Source: Chlamydiales bacterium
GTDB lineage: Bacteria > Chlamydiota > Chlamydiia > Chlamydiales > Criblamydiaceae
Length of the DNA stretch: 64,000 bases
Reading direction: 5' to 3'
Assembly: GCA_024233575.1 (NCBI GenBank)
Contig: JACKPN010000007.1
Coordinates: 27,151 to 91,150, forward strand
Shown: piece by piece, positions 8,730 through 16,834 of the stretch
How positions within the stretch are numbered: the first letter of the stretch is position 1
Layout: each line of letters begins with the position of its first letter
Made by a program: the position numbers and the translations under genes
Notes under the pieces: generated by a model
What the model was told of the DNA's origin: nothing
The model's input: the letters and a program-made list of their open reading frames with translations, nothing else
The model's database searches: none

Positions 8730-8853
8730 CAAGAAGAACTCAATGAAGGCAGGACGTGGTACAACTGCTACGAAAACTACGCAAACAGCAAAGACGAGTA
8801 AAGCTGAAAAGCCAACATCGACTTTTGGAAGTAAGAAAAAGCCAACTAAGTAA
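8722..8853 (+). CDS. 43-residue Lys/Thr-rich basic protein
   Basis: This short gene has an excellent ribosome-binding site (AAAGGAGA, 5 bases before ATG). The product begins MADKKNSMKAGRGTTATKTT and contains only Lys, Thr, Ala, Ser and Gly in bulk, with about eleven Lys and two acidic residues. Such composition fits a nucleic-acid-binding or disordered protein. Chlamydiae have small histone-like proteins (Hc1, Hc2), but I see none of the repeat pentamers of Hc2 and do not claim homology. It is followed 24 bases later by a large inverted repeat. Only its strong start signal and biased composition distinguish it from chance. Confidence 0.5.
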   Translation: MADKKNSMKAGRGTTATKTTQTAKTSKAEKPTSTFGSKKKPTK

Positions 8854-8877
8854 TACGTGAGTATTATTTAGAGCTTC

Positions 8878-8959
8878 GGTAGTCCTAAACAGGTATGGAC
8901 TTTAAGATGTTGTCTTTTTCGGCGGCAGACCTTTGAGTCATTACGTGTTTAGGACTACC
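8878..8959. repeat. Perfect 13-bp inverted repeat with 56-nt spacer
   Basis: GGTAGTCCTAAAC (8878-8890) is exactly complementary to GTTTAGGACTACC (8947-8959). The right arm is followed by seven A residues, so it is not a terminator for the plus strand, and no T tract stands on the minus side either. No flanking direct repeat is visible, which argues against a recent mobile element. It could be a structured RNA or a decayed element. Confidence 0.6.
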
Positions 8960-9344
8960 AAAAAAATCTAGTCAGTGTTGTATTATTCTTTCCTTTTTAA
9001 ATGAATCTATTCATTGATTATTTAATTTTCTGATTTTAATTAATCCATTTCAGAATTTTCTGTAAATATTTCAGATTTGATTCGTTGTTAAGGATAATAG
9101 TTTACGTACGCCTCTAATTTTATGCGGACCGTTTTTTGGGGATCAGGTCACACACCCAAAATCGCGTATCTTGTTTTTATTGACTAATCGCATGAAATAT
9201 CTAGTTTATGGGTATAATGCAAGAATCAAGTCTTTTGCTATAATACAAATTGGTTTTTTAAATTAAGGTTGAAAAATCAATTAGTTTTATTTTAGCAGTT
9301 TTTAATTAACTAAGTTTTCCTCTGAACTCATAAGTGACAATAGA
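8960..9344. other. AT-rich intergenic DNA
   Basis: There is no supported gene here. The only structure noted is a short inverted repeat TTTTGGG/CCCAAAA near 9131-9158 around a GATCAGGTCACAC stretch. The segment reads like decayed DNA at the boundary of the accessory region. Confidence 0.4.
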
Positions 9345-9374
9345 TTGCTTTTTCTTCGACTTTTAGGATATAAT
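9345..9374 (+). promoter_or_regulatory. Sigma-70-type promoter for the BAAT-type hydrolase gene
   Basis: TTGCTT (9345-9350) and a perfect TATAAT (9369-9374) are separated by 18 bases. Transcription would start near 9381, upstream of both candidate starts (ATG 9404, GTG 9431) of the hydrolase frame. Confidence 0.5.
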
Positions 9375-9430
9375 CCTTGCCTTATCAGAGATATCGAGAT
9401 TTTATGTTTTCTACTTCCTTATAAGCGATT

Positions 9431-10753
9431 GTGCTTGCAACTGCACCTCTATCTGCAATCCATGCTCCTCATACTCTTCCTTCTCCAACTATCGATATTT
9501 CTTCAGAAACTTCCTTATTGGATCAAGAAATCAATATTGCAATCAGAACGTTAAGCCCCAAAGAAATAATTGCGATTCAAGCCAGTACAGTTGACGATAA
9601 TAATACAAAATGGATTTCGAGAGCTTCCTTTGAAGCAGATGATCATGGCGTTGTTGATCTTGCTACCCAGTCTCCCGTTACTGGCTCCTATGAAGGAATT
9701 GATCCAATAGGTTTGCTCTGGTCCATGCAGCCTGAATCTGGCAATCCTTCTTCATTTAAGGTGAAAAAAGAATCATTTTCCGTAACCTTTAGAGTATTTC
9801 GTGACAAACAAGAAATTGTATCAAAAGAAATTATCCGTTTGAAAAAAAGTCCTGAAGTAAAACAGATTCCAGTCCAAGAAAATGGACTGGTAGGCATATT
9901 GTTTATGCCTCCTTCAGAGAAGCCATTACCTCTTATTATTACTCTCAGCGGATCAAATGGTGGAATGGGAGAAAATCGAGCACAGTTACTAGCTTCTCAC
10001 GGCTTTGCAGTTCTTGCATTAGGTTATTTTGGAGTAGAGGGACTTCCTTCTAACTTACAAGATATCCCACTAGAGTACTTTGAAACCGCATTCAATTGGA
10101 TCAAGGAACAACCAAACCTAGACAGTTCACATGTCGGAATTTATGGAGCTTCAAGAGGTGGAGAGTTAGCCTTAATTTTGGGAACATGGTTTCCAGAATC
10201 AGTGCAATCGATTGTTGCAGCCGTTCCTAGTAGCGCGATTTACGGTGGGCTGAGCGAAACTCCAGTACATGCTTGGCTGTATCATGGAAAGCCTTTAGCA
10301 CCATTTGCACCAGTTCCACCAACCGACTTCAATAATTGGCGTGGTGATGATGCAACTAATCCTGCAAATACCCTAACTGGCTTTCTAGAAGGTATGAAAG
10401 ATAAAAAAGCCTTCGAGGATGCTTCCATTCCAGTAGAGAGAATAGAAGCCTCTCTTCTAATCATTTCTGGCGGTGATGATCAGATGTGGCCATCTGCTGT
10501 TTATGCGGCACAAATTGAGGAACGGTTACAGCAACACCATTCTGACATTTATCGAAAGCATTTATACTATCCAAAAGCAGGCCATGGCATCAATATTCCG
10601 AATCTACCCCAACCTGGACCAGTCTACTACCACTCGATTGGGAAAAAGTGGTTCACAATGGGTGGCTCGATTGCAGAAGATCAATATGCAAGTCAAGATT
10701 CCTGGGACAAACTCATCGAATTCTTTAACAAAACTCTGAAGCCTCAACAATAA
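9431..10753 (+). CDS. Acyl-CoA thioesterase/BAAT-family alpha/beta hydrolase
   Basis: The frame has 440 residues from GTG 9431. The N-terminal part (about residues 10-130) looks like the beta-sandwich domain of acyl-CoA thioesterase/bile-acid-CoA:amino-acid N-acyltransferase proteins, and the rest is the alpha/beta hydrolase domain. The nucleophile elbow is GASRGGE, with the acid in SGGDDQMWPS and the catalytic His in KAGHGI. Family members hydrolyse acyl-CoA thioesters or transfer the acyl group; the nucleophile here is Ser, which favours hydrolysis. An upstream ATG (9404) is in frame and would give MFSTSL, then TAA, then AIVLATAPLSAIHA. Together these look like a signal peptide broken by one stop codon. 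The true N-terminus is therefore uncertain. The gene has its own promoter and stands at the left edge of the AT-rich accessory region. Confidence 0.75.
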   Translation: MLATAPLSAIHAPHTLPSPTIDISSETSLLDQEINIAIRTLSPKEIIAIQASTVDDNNTKWISRASFEADDHGVVDLATQSPVTGSYEGIDPIGLLWSMQPESGNPSSFKVKKESFSVTFRVFRDKQEIVSKEIIRLKKSPEVKQIPVQENGLVGILFMPPSEKPLPLIITLSGSNGGMGENRAQLLASHGFAVLALGYFGVEGLPSNLQDIPLEYFETAFNWIKEQPNLDSSHVGIYGASRGGELALILGTWFPESVQSIVAAVPSSAIYGGLSETPVHAWLYHGKPLAPFAPVPPTDFNNWRGDDATNPANTLTGFLEGMKDKKAFEDASIPVERIEASLLIISGGDDQMWPSAVYAAQIEERLQQHHSDIYRKHLYYPKAGHGINIPNLPQPGPVYYHSIGKKWFTMGGSIAEDQYASQDSWDKLIEFFNKTLKPQQ

Positions 10754-10764
10754 GTTGAATCACT

Positions 10765-11322
10765 ATGGAACTCTATTTGAAATACGAGGGGATATTAAAA
10801 TCCAACGCTGACCCAAAAGAAAAACATCAGCTAAGAAAACATTTCCATTCTCAGATCAAAAGATTTGTCGAGTCTGATGAGCATCTAAAGAACAAGAAAT
10901 GCTGGCAACTAGAGGGTTTTCTAAAACAAGACCCTAATGAAATGAATGCGATCTCCAAAAAAGGGGACTTTTGTTTTGCTTCTCTCATCTCTTCAAAGCT
11001 ATTCCTCTTAGCCGAAATCAATCTCACCATCTTATGGCACGATCTTCCAGGGCAGATCATCGGTCAGGGAGATATAGACAATAAGTTAAAAACTCTCTTT
11101 GATGCTCTAAGTTGTCCGCCTCATGAAAGCCAAATCACAGGTTTAAAACCCGAAAATGAAGAGAAACCTTTTTTCTTTCTTCTTGAAGATGACAAGCTAA
11201 TCCAAAACGTCAATATTCGCACACACACTTTACTTGAAAATTCCGATAGAAGGGATATCTTTGTACTCGTCCATGTTCAATCCAAGGCGGCCCGCCCCGT
11301 TTGGGGAAACGTGGGATTGTAG
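10765..11322 (+). CDS. RusA-like (Holliday-junction resolvase fold) protein
   Basis: This 185-residue protein starts 11 bases after the hydrolase stop. The motif GDIDNKLKTLFDAL (about residues 107-120) closely resembles the GDxDNxxKxxxDAL segment of RusA-type resolvases, whose aspartates bind Mg2+. A later LLEDDKLIQNV stretch matches the DDxxV element that follows in that family. The N-terminal 100 residues are longer than in phage RusA (about 120 residues in total), so activity is unproven. RusA proteins are usually phage-borne, which agrees with the accessory character of this region. The last codons run into the tRNA-like attachment region. Confidence 0.5.
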   Translation: MELYLKYEGILKSNADPKEKHQLRKHFHSQIKRFVESDEHLKNKKCWQLEGFLKQDPNEMNAISKKGDFCFASLISSKLFLLAEINLTILWHDLPGQIIGQGDIDNKLKTLFDALSCPPHESQITGLKPENEEKPFFFLLEDDKLIQNVNIRTHTLLENSDRRDIFVLVHVQSKAARPVWGNVGL

Positions 11323-11350
11323 CGGTGCAAAAACGGTGCAATGCCTTGCC

Positions 11351-11370
11351 AATATCAACCAATATCAACC
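11351..11370 (+). repeat. Tandem 10-bp repeat next to tRNA-like fragment
   Basis: AATATCAACC occurs twice in direct succession. About 70 bases later a hairpin GGTGAA-TTGGTG-TTCACC (11439-11456) leads into the tRNA-like sequence. Arrays of short direct repeats beside tRNA 3' ends are common at integrase attachment sites, but no integrase gene is present. Confidence 0.45.
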
Positions 11371-11460
11371 GTTAGAAACCGATAGACAATTCTTACCTAA
11401 GTTATTATACTTATGCTTATTTAGGTTGGTTGGTATCAGGTGAATTGGTGTTCACCCTCC

Positions 11461-11502
11461 CTCATAACCCGTCGATCCCTGGTTCAATTTCAGGTTGCCC
11501 CA
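11461..11502 (+). other. tRNA 3'-half fragment (CAT anticodon loop), left attachment-like repeat
   Basis: CTCATAA is a canonical anticodon loop for a CAU anticodon (Met or Ile2). It is followed by CCC of an anticodon stem, a T arm (CCTGG-TTCAATT-TCAGG, which pairs with one G-U) and a 7-base acceptor strand TTGCCCC plus discriminator A. The 5' half is missing: upstream sequence does not pair with either stem. Positions 11467-11502 recur with 31 of 36 identities at 15210-15245, on the other side of the restriction-modification genes. This is the picture left by integration into, or duplication of, a tRNA 3' end. Confidence 0.6.
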
Positions 11503-11526
11503 CTTTTTCACTTATTTGAGGTGGTT

Positions 11527-11796
11527 ATGTACTTAGAAGGAATGTCTGAACATTATGATAGAATGAGTCTTTATATTTCTCTAGCTGATGAAAATCAAGA
11601 TGAAGAAAAATTTCGTTTGCTTATGGCTGCAGTATATTCAGCACAAGCAATCATAGAAAATGGAAAAAACGCATTAGAAAAAAATAACATTTCTGAAAAT
11701 GATTATAATCTCATAAAGCTTTGCTTTAAACGCGTTCCATATGCAGACATAATATATTGCAATAGTTGTGAAATCGCTGAACTGAGACTTGCTTAA
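11527..11796 (+). CDS. Hypothetical protein of 89 residues
   Basis: The start is ATG 11527 with a good ribosome-binding site (GAGGTGG); a longer frame back to 11440 would translate the tRNA-like fragment and is rejected. The product (MYLEGMSEHYDRMSLYISLA) is acidic and predicted helical, ending in a Cys pair (YCNSCEIAEL). I do not recognise it. It lies just inside the left repeat of the restriction-modification island. Confidence 0.55.
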   Translation: MYLEGMSEHYDRMSLYISLADENQDEEKFRLLMAAVYSAQAIIENGKNALEKNNISENDYNLIKLCFKRVPYADIIYCNSCEIAELRLA

Positions 11797-11930
11797 CGGT
11801 CTCTGAACTCGATTAACTTATCACCGATAACCTTGCATGTTGAACATGTCCATGTCCACGAGGGGGTAAAGCAATCGTCGACAATCTCAATAATGGAAGT
11901 GGGGTAAATAAAAAAAGAAGAGCGTCCCCT

Positions 11931-12152
11931 ATGCAAGGGTGTAGATTAAAAACAAAAAGTAGTGGTATAAGATGTAAGAATTTTGCTATACAAAGTTGGA
12001 GTTGTTGTCGAATGCATGGTGTCTGTGGTAGTCCAGAAACAGTCCAAGGCTTCAGTACGCCTAAATCAGGTTTATTAAAACATGAGTATTCTAGTCGGAA
12101 AAATTTTGGAGAATTCAAGAAAATTAAAAAGGTCATCTCCGAGTTTTACTGA
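11931..12152 (+). CDS. Small Cys-rich protein resembling HGGXSTG-type phage/island proteins
   Basis: This is a 73-residue basic protein. Its N-terminal part, CRLKTKSSGIRCKNFA then CCRMHGVCGSPET, has the spacing C-x(9)-C-x(8)-C-C-x-x-H-G seen in small proteins of phages and genomic islands that carry CxxxTxxGxxC and CRxHGG motifs, probably a zinc knuckle. Those proteins have no firm function; nucleic-acid binding is presumed. It lies 36 bases before the methyltransferase and may be the first gene of the restriction-modification cassette, a position where controller-like proteins can occur, but it shows no helix-turn-helix. Confidence 0.5.
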   Translation: MQGCRLKTKSSGIRCKNFAIQSWSCCRMHGVCGSPETVQGFSTPKSGLLKHEYSSRKNFGEFKKIKKVISEFY

Positions 12153-12188
12153 TCTTTTTTAACGAGAAGGAGATGTCTGCAAGACGTT

Positions 12189-13466
12189 ATGAAAACGAAT
12201 TTAATGAATAGAAAATTAAAAATATCAGAGCTTGTAGAAAATATCTCCCTCTATATAAGACAAAAATCTCCGGAAACAATTGATGATGAAAATTTTCAGG
12301 CAATCATTACACATTATCTTCATAATCCCAACGGTCTAATACCAGGGATTTCTAAAGAAATTTCTTCGAAAATCAATGAGTATTTTAGTTGTTTAGAGAA
12401 TCGAGAGAGAGCAATTGTTGAAAATTGTGATACAGACCATTTAACAGTTCTAGAAAAGTTTGATGTTGAATACATAAGTATTCCCTTTAAGCCTCTTTCT
12501 AAGGCTGAATTTACTTTTATTGACCTTTTTGCAGGTGTCGGTGGATTTAGAATTGCAATGCAACGGTTGCAAGGAAGGTGTGTTTTTTCTAGCGAATGGG
12601 ATCAAAATGCGAAAAAAACTTATAGTGCTAATTTTGGAGAGGTTCCGTATGGTGACATCACAAAAATAGATCCTGAAATGATTCCAAATCATGATATTTT
12701 ATGTGGCGGATTTCCTTGTCAGGCTTTCTCTGTCGCAGGATATAGAAAAGGGTTTCAGGACGAGAAGGGCAGGGGTAACTTATTTTTCAATATATTGGAT
12801 ATTTTAAAAGCAAAACAGCCTAAAGCATTTTTTTTGGAGAATGTAAAAAACTTGGAAGGGCATGATAAAGGAAATACTTTCAAAAGGATTAAAAATGAAT
12901 TATCCAATTTGGGTTACTCTGTTATCTATAAGGTTTTAAATTCTAAGGACTACTCGAATGTTCCCCAAACTAGAGAAAGAATATTTATAGTTGGATTTAA
13001 TGGAGAAAGTAATGGAGGGTTATGCACAGAAAGGTTCTTCTGGCCTGAAAAGATGGATTTAAAACTGAAAGTAACCGATTTGATTGAACAAGAAGCAGAG
13101 GAATACTTCTATTACAACCGCTTTCCCATTTATGATCAATTGAAGGAAGAAGTTGTTAAGCGAGACACCATTTACCAGTGGAGGAGGATATATGTTCGTG
13201 AAAACAAGAACAAAGTCTGTCCAACCCTTACAGCTAATATGGGTACAGGGGGACATAATGTTCCACTGGTATTAGATAGCAAAGGAATAAGAAAATTAAC
13301 ACCTCGAGAATGTTTTCGATTTCAAGGGTATCCTGATGAATTTATACTGCCTGAAGATATTTCCAGGTCTCATTTATATAAGCAGGCAGGGAACTCTGTT
13401 ACAGTTCCTTTGATTGAGAGAATCGCAACATCAATTAAAGATGCGATTTTTATAGAGGGAATATAG
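12189..13466 (+). CDS. DNA (cytosine-5-)-methyltransferase
   Basis: The protein has 425 residues. All key C5-methylase motifs are present in order: motif I FAGVGG (114-119, AdoMet binding), motif IV FPCQ with the catalytic Cys177, motif VI ENV, motif VIII QTRERIFIVG, and motif X KQAGNSVTVPL at the C-terminus. The target-recognition region between motifs VIII and X is about 110 residues. An N-terminal extension of about 105 residues, predicted helical, precedes the catalytic domain and is longer than in a minimal methylase. It methylates cytosine in the site cut by its partner. The endonuclease gene follows after 6 bases, and a vsr gene for repair of 5mC deamination T:G mismatches stands convergent to it. 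The start at 12189 has no strong ribosome-binding site; ATG 12204 is an alternative. Confidence 0.95.
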   Translation: MKTNLMNRKLKISELVENISLYIRQKSPETIDDENFQAIITHYLHNPNGLIPGISKEISSKINEYFSCLENRERAIVENCDTDHLTVLEKFDVEYISIPFKPLSKAEFTFIDLFAGVGGFRIAMQRLQGRCVFSSEWDQNAKKTYSANFGEVPYGDITKIDPEMIPNHDILCGGFPCQAFSVAGYRKGFQDEKGRGNLFFNILDILKAKQPKAFFLENVKNLEGHDKGNTFKRIKNELSNLGYSVIYKVLNSKDYSNVPQTRERIFIVGFNGESNGGLCTERFFWPEKMDLKLKVTDLIEQEAEEYFYYNRFPIYDQLKEEVVKRDTIYQWRRIYVRENKNKVCPTLTANMGTGGHNVPLVLDSKGIRKLTPRECFRFQGYPDEFILPEDISRSHLYKQAGNSVTVPLIERIATSIKDAIFIEGI

Positions 13467-13472
13467 TTTTTT

Positions 13473-14627
13473 ATGCTTTACAAGCTTTTACCTAATGAAG
13501 TGAAGCAATCCTATAAAAAGGATTTAAGTCTGATAGGTTCGCTATCCAGGCTTTTTTCTGATGCAATTAAACCCTATCTTCACTACAGAGTAGCAGAAAA
13601 AATATTTTGTGATAATACTGGAGCAGTCGACTGTTCACGTTCTGACGTTTCGTTCGACGCTGTTTATAATAATTTTGGCATAGGACTAAAGACCTTTCTC
13701 CACAATAACGGGAACACTTTTCAAAAGATAGCAGAGTTCAATGCTTTAAAAAATGAGTATGAGAGTTTATCCGATATTGAAATAGTTGAATTTATTTCAG
13801 AAGCAAGAAACCGTAGGCTTGAAACAACTCTGTCCCAATACGGGAAAGAAGATATGCTATATCACCTTGTTACAAGGTTGGAGAGTGAGTTCAGATTGTA
13901 TGAAGAGAAAATGGTAAAAATAAACCTTGCAAAAATTTGCCAAGTAAAAAGAAAAAAAAGTATAATTCATTTTAGTGATGGCTTATGTGAATATTCTTTT
14001 AATAAATCAAAATCAACTCTTCTGAAGAGATTTAGATTATCGAGTTTAAACCCTTGCGACGTTGTCAAAGTAAATATTATTCAAGATCCCATATCCCTTT
14101 TGAGAAGTTTAGAGTATGCAAGTAGTAAAATATACAAAGGAGAAGACTCTTTCCCAGAAATTTATCTGCCTTTGTATATAACAAAAAAATCCAAGCCATA
14201 TGAGTATGGAGATGTGCATGAACGAGCATGTCTGAACCAATGGAACGCAAAAGGGCGACCAAGGGATTTCGATGAGGTATATATACCAGTTCCTAGCATG
14301 ATTCACAAAACATTTCCAGATTTTTTTCCTGATAATAATGACGACAGATTTCTTGTACTTCTCCCTGATGGCCAGGAACTTGATTGTTCAATGTGTCAAT
14401 CAAATCAAAAAGGGCTAATGTCTAACCCAAATAAGAATTTGGGAAACTGGTTGCTAAGAAAAGTACTAAAATTACAAAAAGGCCAACTTGCCACCAGACG
14501 TATGCTTAATTCTGCAGGCATTGATTGTGTTAGGGTCCAGAAGATAAATAAAAAAAAATATAAGATTGATTTCGCAAATATCGGGGGGTACGAGGAATTT
14601 TTAGAAAAAAATGGTTTATCCTTTTAA
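13473..14627 (+). CDS. Type II restriction endonuclease
   Basis: This 384-residue protein is encoded directly after the methylase. The N-terminal part contains SDVSFDAVYNNFGIGLKTF, with the spacing expected of a PD-(D/E)xK-type nuclease core (Asp, then Gly-x-Lys). The C-terminal part has LNQWNAKGRPRDFDEVYIPVP followed by FPDFFP, which I recognise from the B3-like DNA-binding domain of restriction enzymes such as the NgoFVII group. Thus cleavage and site recognition are probably in separate domains. The pairing with a C5 methylase and vsr supports a type II system recognising a cytosine-containing site; the site itself cannot be read. Its 3' end overlaps by 12 bases the end of the ancestral vsr frame on the other strand. 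Confidence 0.8.
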   Translation: MLYKLLPNEVKQSYKKDLSLIGSLSRLFSDAIKPYLHYRVAEKIFCDNTGAVDCSRSDVSFDAVYNNFGIGLKTFLHNNGNTFQKIAEFNALKNEYESLSDIEIVEFISEARNRRLETTLSQYGKEDMLYHLVTRLESEFRLYEEKMVKINLAKICQVKRKKSIIHFSDGLCEYSFNKSKSTLLKRFRLSSLNPCDVVKVNIIQDPISLLRSLEYASSKIYKGEDSFPEIYLPLYITKKSKPYEYGDVHERACLNQWNAKGRPRDFDEVYIPVPSMIHKTFPDFFPDNNDDRFLVLLPDGQELDCSMCQSNQKGLMSNPNKNLGNWLLRKVLKLQKGQLATRRMLNSAGIDCVRVQKINKKKYKIDFANIGGYEEFLEKNGLSF

Positions 14628-15033
14628 TGGCAAAATCTCTCTAAGAGCTTTTTCAAGACATTCTTTATTTTTTGTTTCACATTCCCACACAATACATACC
14701 TTCCATTCCATTTGATATTAGCATACTTGTATTAAGTTCGTCTCGTGCCTTATTTTTTTTTAATTTTTCTTCCCAGTATTCAATGTTACTCCGGGGAAGT
14801 CGCCCTGCACGACATGATTGACATTGATGCCAAAAGCACCCATGAATAAATACCACGGTCTTATACTTCCTTAATACAATATCTGGTTTGCCTGGTAGTT
14901 TATTAGACTGTAATGAGAAGCGAAATCCTCTGCGATGCAGGAACGAGCGTACGATCAGTTCAGGTTTAGTGTCTTTCCCTTTAATCTTCGACATAATTTC
15001 GCTTCGCTTTTTAGGGGAAAATGTATCTGCCAT
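14616..15033 (-). pseudogene. vsr: Very short patch repair endonuclease, single-base frameshift near C-terminus
   Basis: The frame opens with the Vsr signature (MADTFSPKKRSEIMSKIKG), then the catalytic core with KPDIVL (metal-binding Asp), FIHGCFWHQC (catalytic His residues) and zinc-binding Cys residues. It ends at residue 118, short of the normal 130-150. Removing one A from the GGAATGG stretch (plus-strand TT at 14706-14707) restores a downstream frame with VWECE, the conserved C-terminal Vsr strand, and a stop at 14616. So the gene carries a one-base insertion that removes about 25 residues. Vsr nicks T:G mismatches created by 5mC deamination in the methylated site. The product may still fold in part, or the shift may be a sequencing error. 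Confidence 0.85.
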
Positions 15034-15209
15034 ATTTTGTGTAAAAAGTTCGTGTTCTGAGTTTTAATCGAGAATTTTGTACATTATAATTACATTAGTT
15101 TTAAAATACATCCCTAATTGGTTAAATGCGTTACTTATGAATTTAATTTTGATAAATGATGTGAGTAGATGACACGTGTTGTCAAATAACGGAAATCTCC
15201 GGATCCTTC

Positions 15210-15245
15210 ACCCGTCTGTCCCAAGTTCAAATTCAGGTTGCCCCA
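15210..15245 (+). other. tRNA-like 3' fragment, right attachment-like repeat
   Basis: This segment matches 11467-11502 at 31 of 36 positions, including an uninterrupted TTCAGGTTGCCCCA at its 3' end. Its T-arm pairing is poorer than in the left copy (CCAAG against TCAGG has mismatches), so it is a decayed or recombined copy. Together with the left copy it brackets the methylase, endonuclease, vsr and two small genes. The surrounding 15034-15290 holds no gene. Confidence 0.55.
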
Positions 15246-15289
15246 TTCCTTTGACCTTGCCCCCTTGTTAGGTCTTTTTTAATTAGAGG

Positions 15290-15955
15290 TTCTGGTTAGT
15301 AGTAGCGCTTTTATCGATCAATGGAATTCCAAGAAGCGCTCTGGCAAGCGCGGAAGATCTACATTCTATTCAAACGAAGCTATTCTTTGTGCCTTGATCA
15401 TTAAGCATGTATACCGCTTAATATATAGAGCCACGCAAGGCTACTTAGAATCCCTGATCCAACTTATGGGACTAACCATTCCCTGTTCTGCTTATTCCTT
15501 AATTTTTTGTAGAGCAAGCAAGGTGCAGATGCCCCTGCAGCATCTTCAAGGTAGAGAACCTTTACATGTTGTATTTGATTCAACTGGACTTAAGGTTTAT
15601 GGAGAAGGTGAATGGAAAGTACGTAAACACGGGTATTCTAAAAGAAGAACGTAGCGTAAGGTCCATATTGATATGTGTGGGCAAACACAGCAAATACTCG
15701 TTGTAGCGATGACCAGTAATGATGTAAGCGATGAATCCGTAATACCAGATTTGCTGGATCAAATAACCGATCCTATAACAACAGCTGGTGGAGACGGCGC
15801 CTATGATGTAGCAGAATGTTATGGGGCTATCTACGATGCAGCCGAAAGTCCGAAAATCAGTCAACGAAGGTGTTTATCAAATGCGCAGCTCTAAATATAA
15901 TGACAGCATTTGGGAATGCCAGAAAGCTACCAATTAGCTTCCTAATTCAGTAAGG
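15290..15955 (+). mobile_element. IS5-type transposase remnant with nonsense codon, internal deletion and frameshift
   Basis: In one frame the sequence reads FIDQWNSKKRSGKRGRST, EAILCALIIKHVYRL and then FDSTGLKVYGEGEWKVRKHG-YSKRRT, the DDE region of IS5-family transposases. A TAG at 15652-15654 replaces the Trp that normally follows (RTWRK). The frame then continues with the second catalytic part GGDGAYD. After AESPKI about 70-80 residues are missing and the sequence jumps to QSTKVFIKCAALNIMTAF, a C-terminal segment, with a one-base shift before the last residues. Three independent lesions show a dead element. No terminal inverted repeats were identified. Confidence 0.8.
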
Positions 15956-16095
15956 TAAGGGTAATTTAGCCTATTTCTTGATTTTGCAACAAGGCCGTTT
16001 GGTACTATTTCGATTAAAATGAGAGAATCATCAAGTTATTTTCAAACTATCGTATGAATACTTAATTTGTCCTTAGCCAAATCGTATCTATCTCT

Positions 16096-16833
16096 TCAAG
16101 AAATTCGCTCCAACTCATCCATTAAGTGAGATTTAATTGCATTTGGGCTAAGACTGTCAAGTAATGTATACCCACCTAGACCATACAGATACTTTGCCAA
16201 GGATCTAACAACAATTCGATTATTCGTTCTTGCATCATTAACTCTAAGAAAATCAAGGAATGTATGAAGAATCGTCTTAGAGCTACCCATGCTGCGCTCA
16301 AGAATTGTCTGAGCTATATCTAGCTTGCTCAAAAGAACTTCAGTTAACTCATATGGATTCTCTCGTTCTTCATCAAATGTCATATAGGAATACCACCACA
16401 GCCTTGAAATCCCATTTCGTATTAACGCTCTCTTATCATTACCTGCAAATAAATACCGTTGGCGAATCCATGAAGCATCATTGTTCTCTGCCGGCCATCT
16501 CTTACGCATATATTGCCAAAATTCAACATGACCTAATTTAATCCACAACCTTTGATCCCGCGCCTGAACGGGCGTTAAATTCTTAAATGCTTCATATAGT
16601 CGCTTAGAATTTTCCAGATCAAACAGTTCTTCGTTCTCCGGGGGGACCAGAACTCTTTCTAAAGATGAAGATTGTTTAACAATAGGAACTAATCTTGTTT
16701 TTAGCTTCCATTGTTCTCCTTCAAAAAAATCATCTATCCAAGAAAAATCATGTTGATAAAATGGTAAATTTTCAGAAACAGATCGTTCAAGTAGACTAAC
16801 TGCAGAGTCATTCAAAACTGATAAGGCGTTCAT
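16096..16833 (-). CDS. DUF6339-like protein, third gene of GHKL operon
   Basis: The protein has 245 residues and begins 1 base after the stop of the preceding 278-residue gene. Residues 95-150 read LYEAFKNLTPVQARDQRLW, then VEFWQYMRKRWP, RYLF and RALIRNGISRLWWYSY. From memory this resembles the family named DUF6339, found beside DNA methylases and ATPases in bacterial gene clusters. It is Trp- and Arg-rich, soluble and probably all-helical, without a nuclease motif I can name. The C-terminal 80 residues would form a helical bundle. Its tight linkage to the ATPase gene says that the three products act together. The family name is a recollection and should be treated as likely rather than certain. 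Confidence 0.75.
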   Translation of the reverse strand: MNALSVLNDSAVSLLERSVSENLPFYQHDFSWIDDFFEGEQWKLKTRLVPIVKQSSSLERVLVPPENEELFDLENSKRLYEAFKNLTPVQARDQRLWIKLGHVEFWQYMRKRWPAENNDASWIRQRYLFAGNDKRALIRNGISRLWWYSYMTFDEERENPYELTEVLLSKLDIAQTILERSMGSSKTILHTFLDFLRVNDARTNNRIVVRSLAKYLYGLGGYTLLDSLSPNAIKSHLMDELERIS

Positions 16834-16834
16834 T

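Noticed and set aside
8878..8959. Inverted repeat considered as a transcription terminator
   Set aside because: Neither strand has a T tract after the hairpin, and the spacer of 56 bases is too long for an intrinsic terminator.
11440..11526. N-terminal extension of the 89-residue protein
   Set aside because: It would translate through the tRNA-like fragment; ATG 11527 has a good ribosome-binding site.
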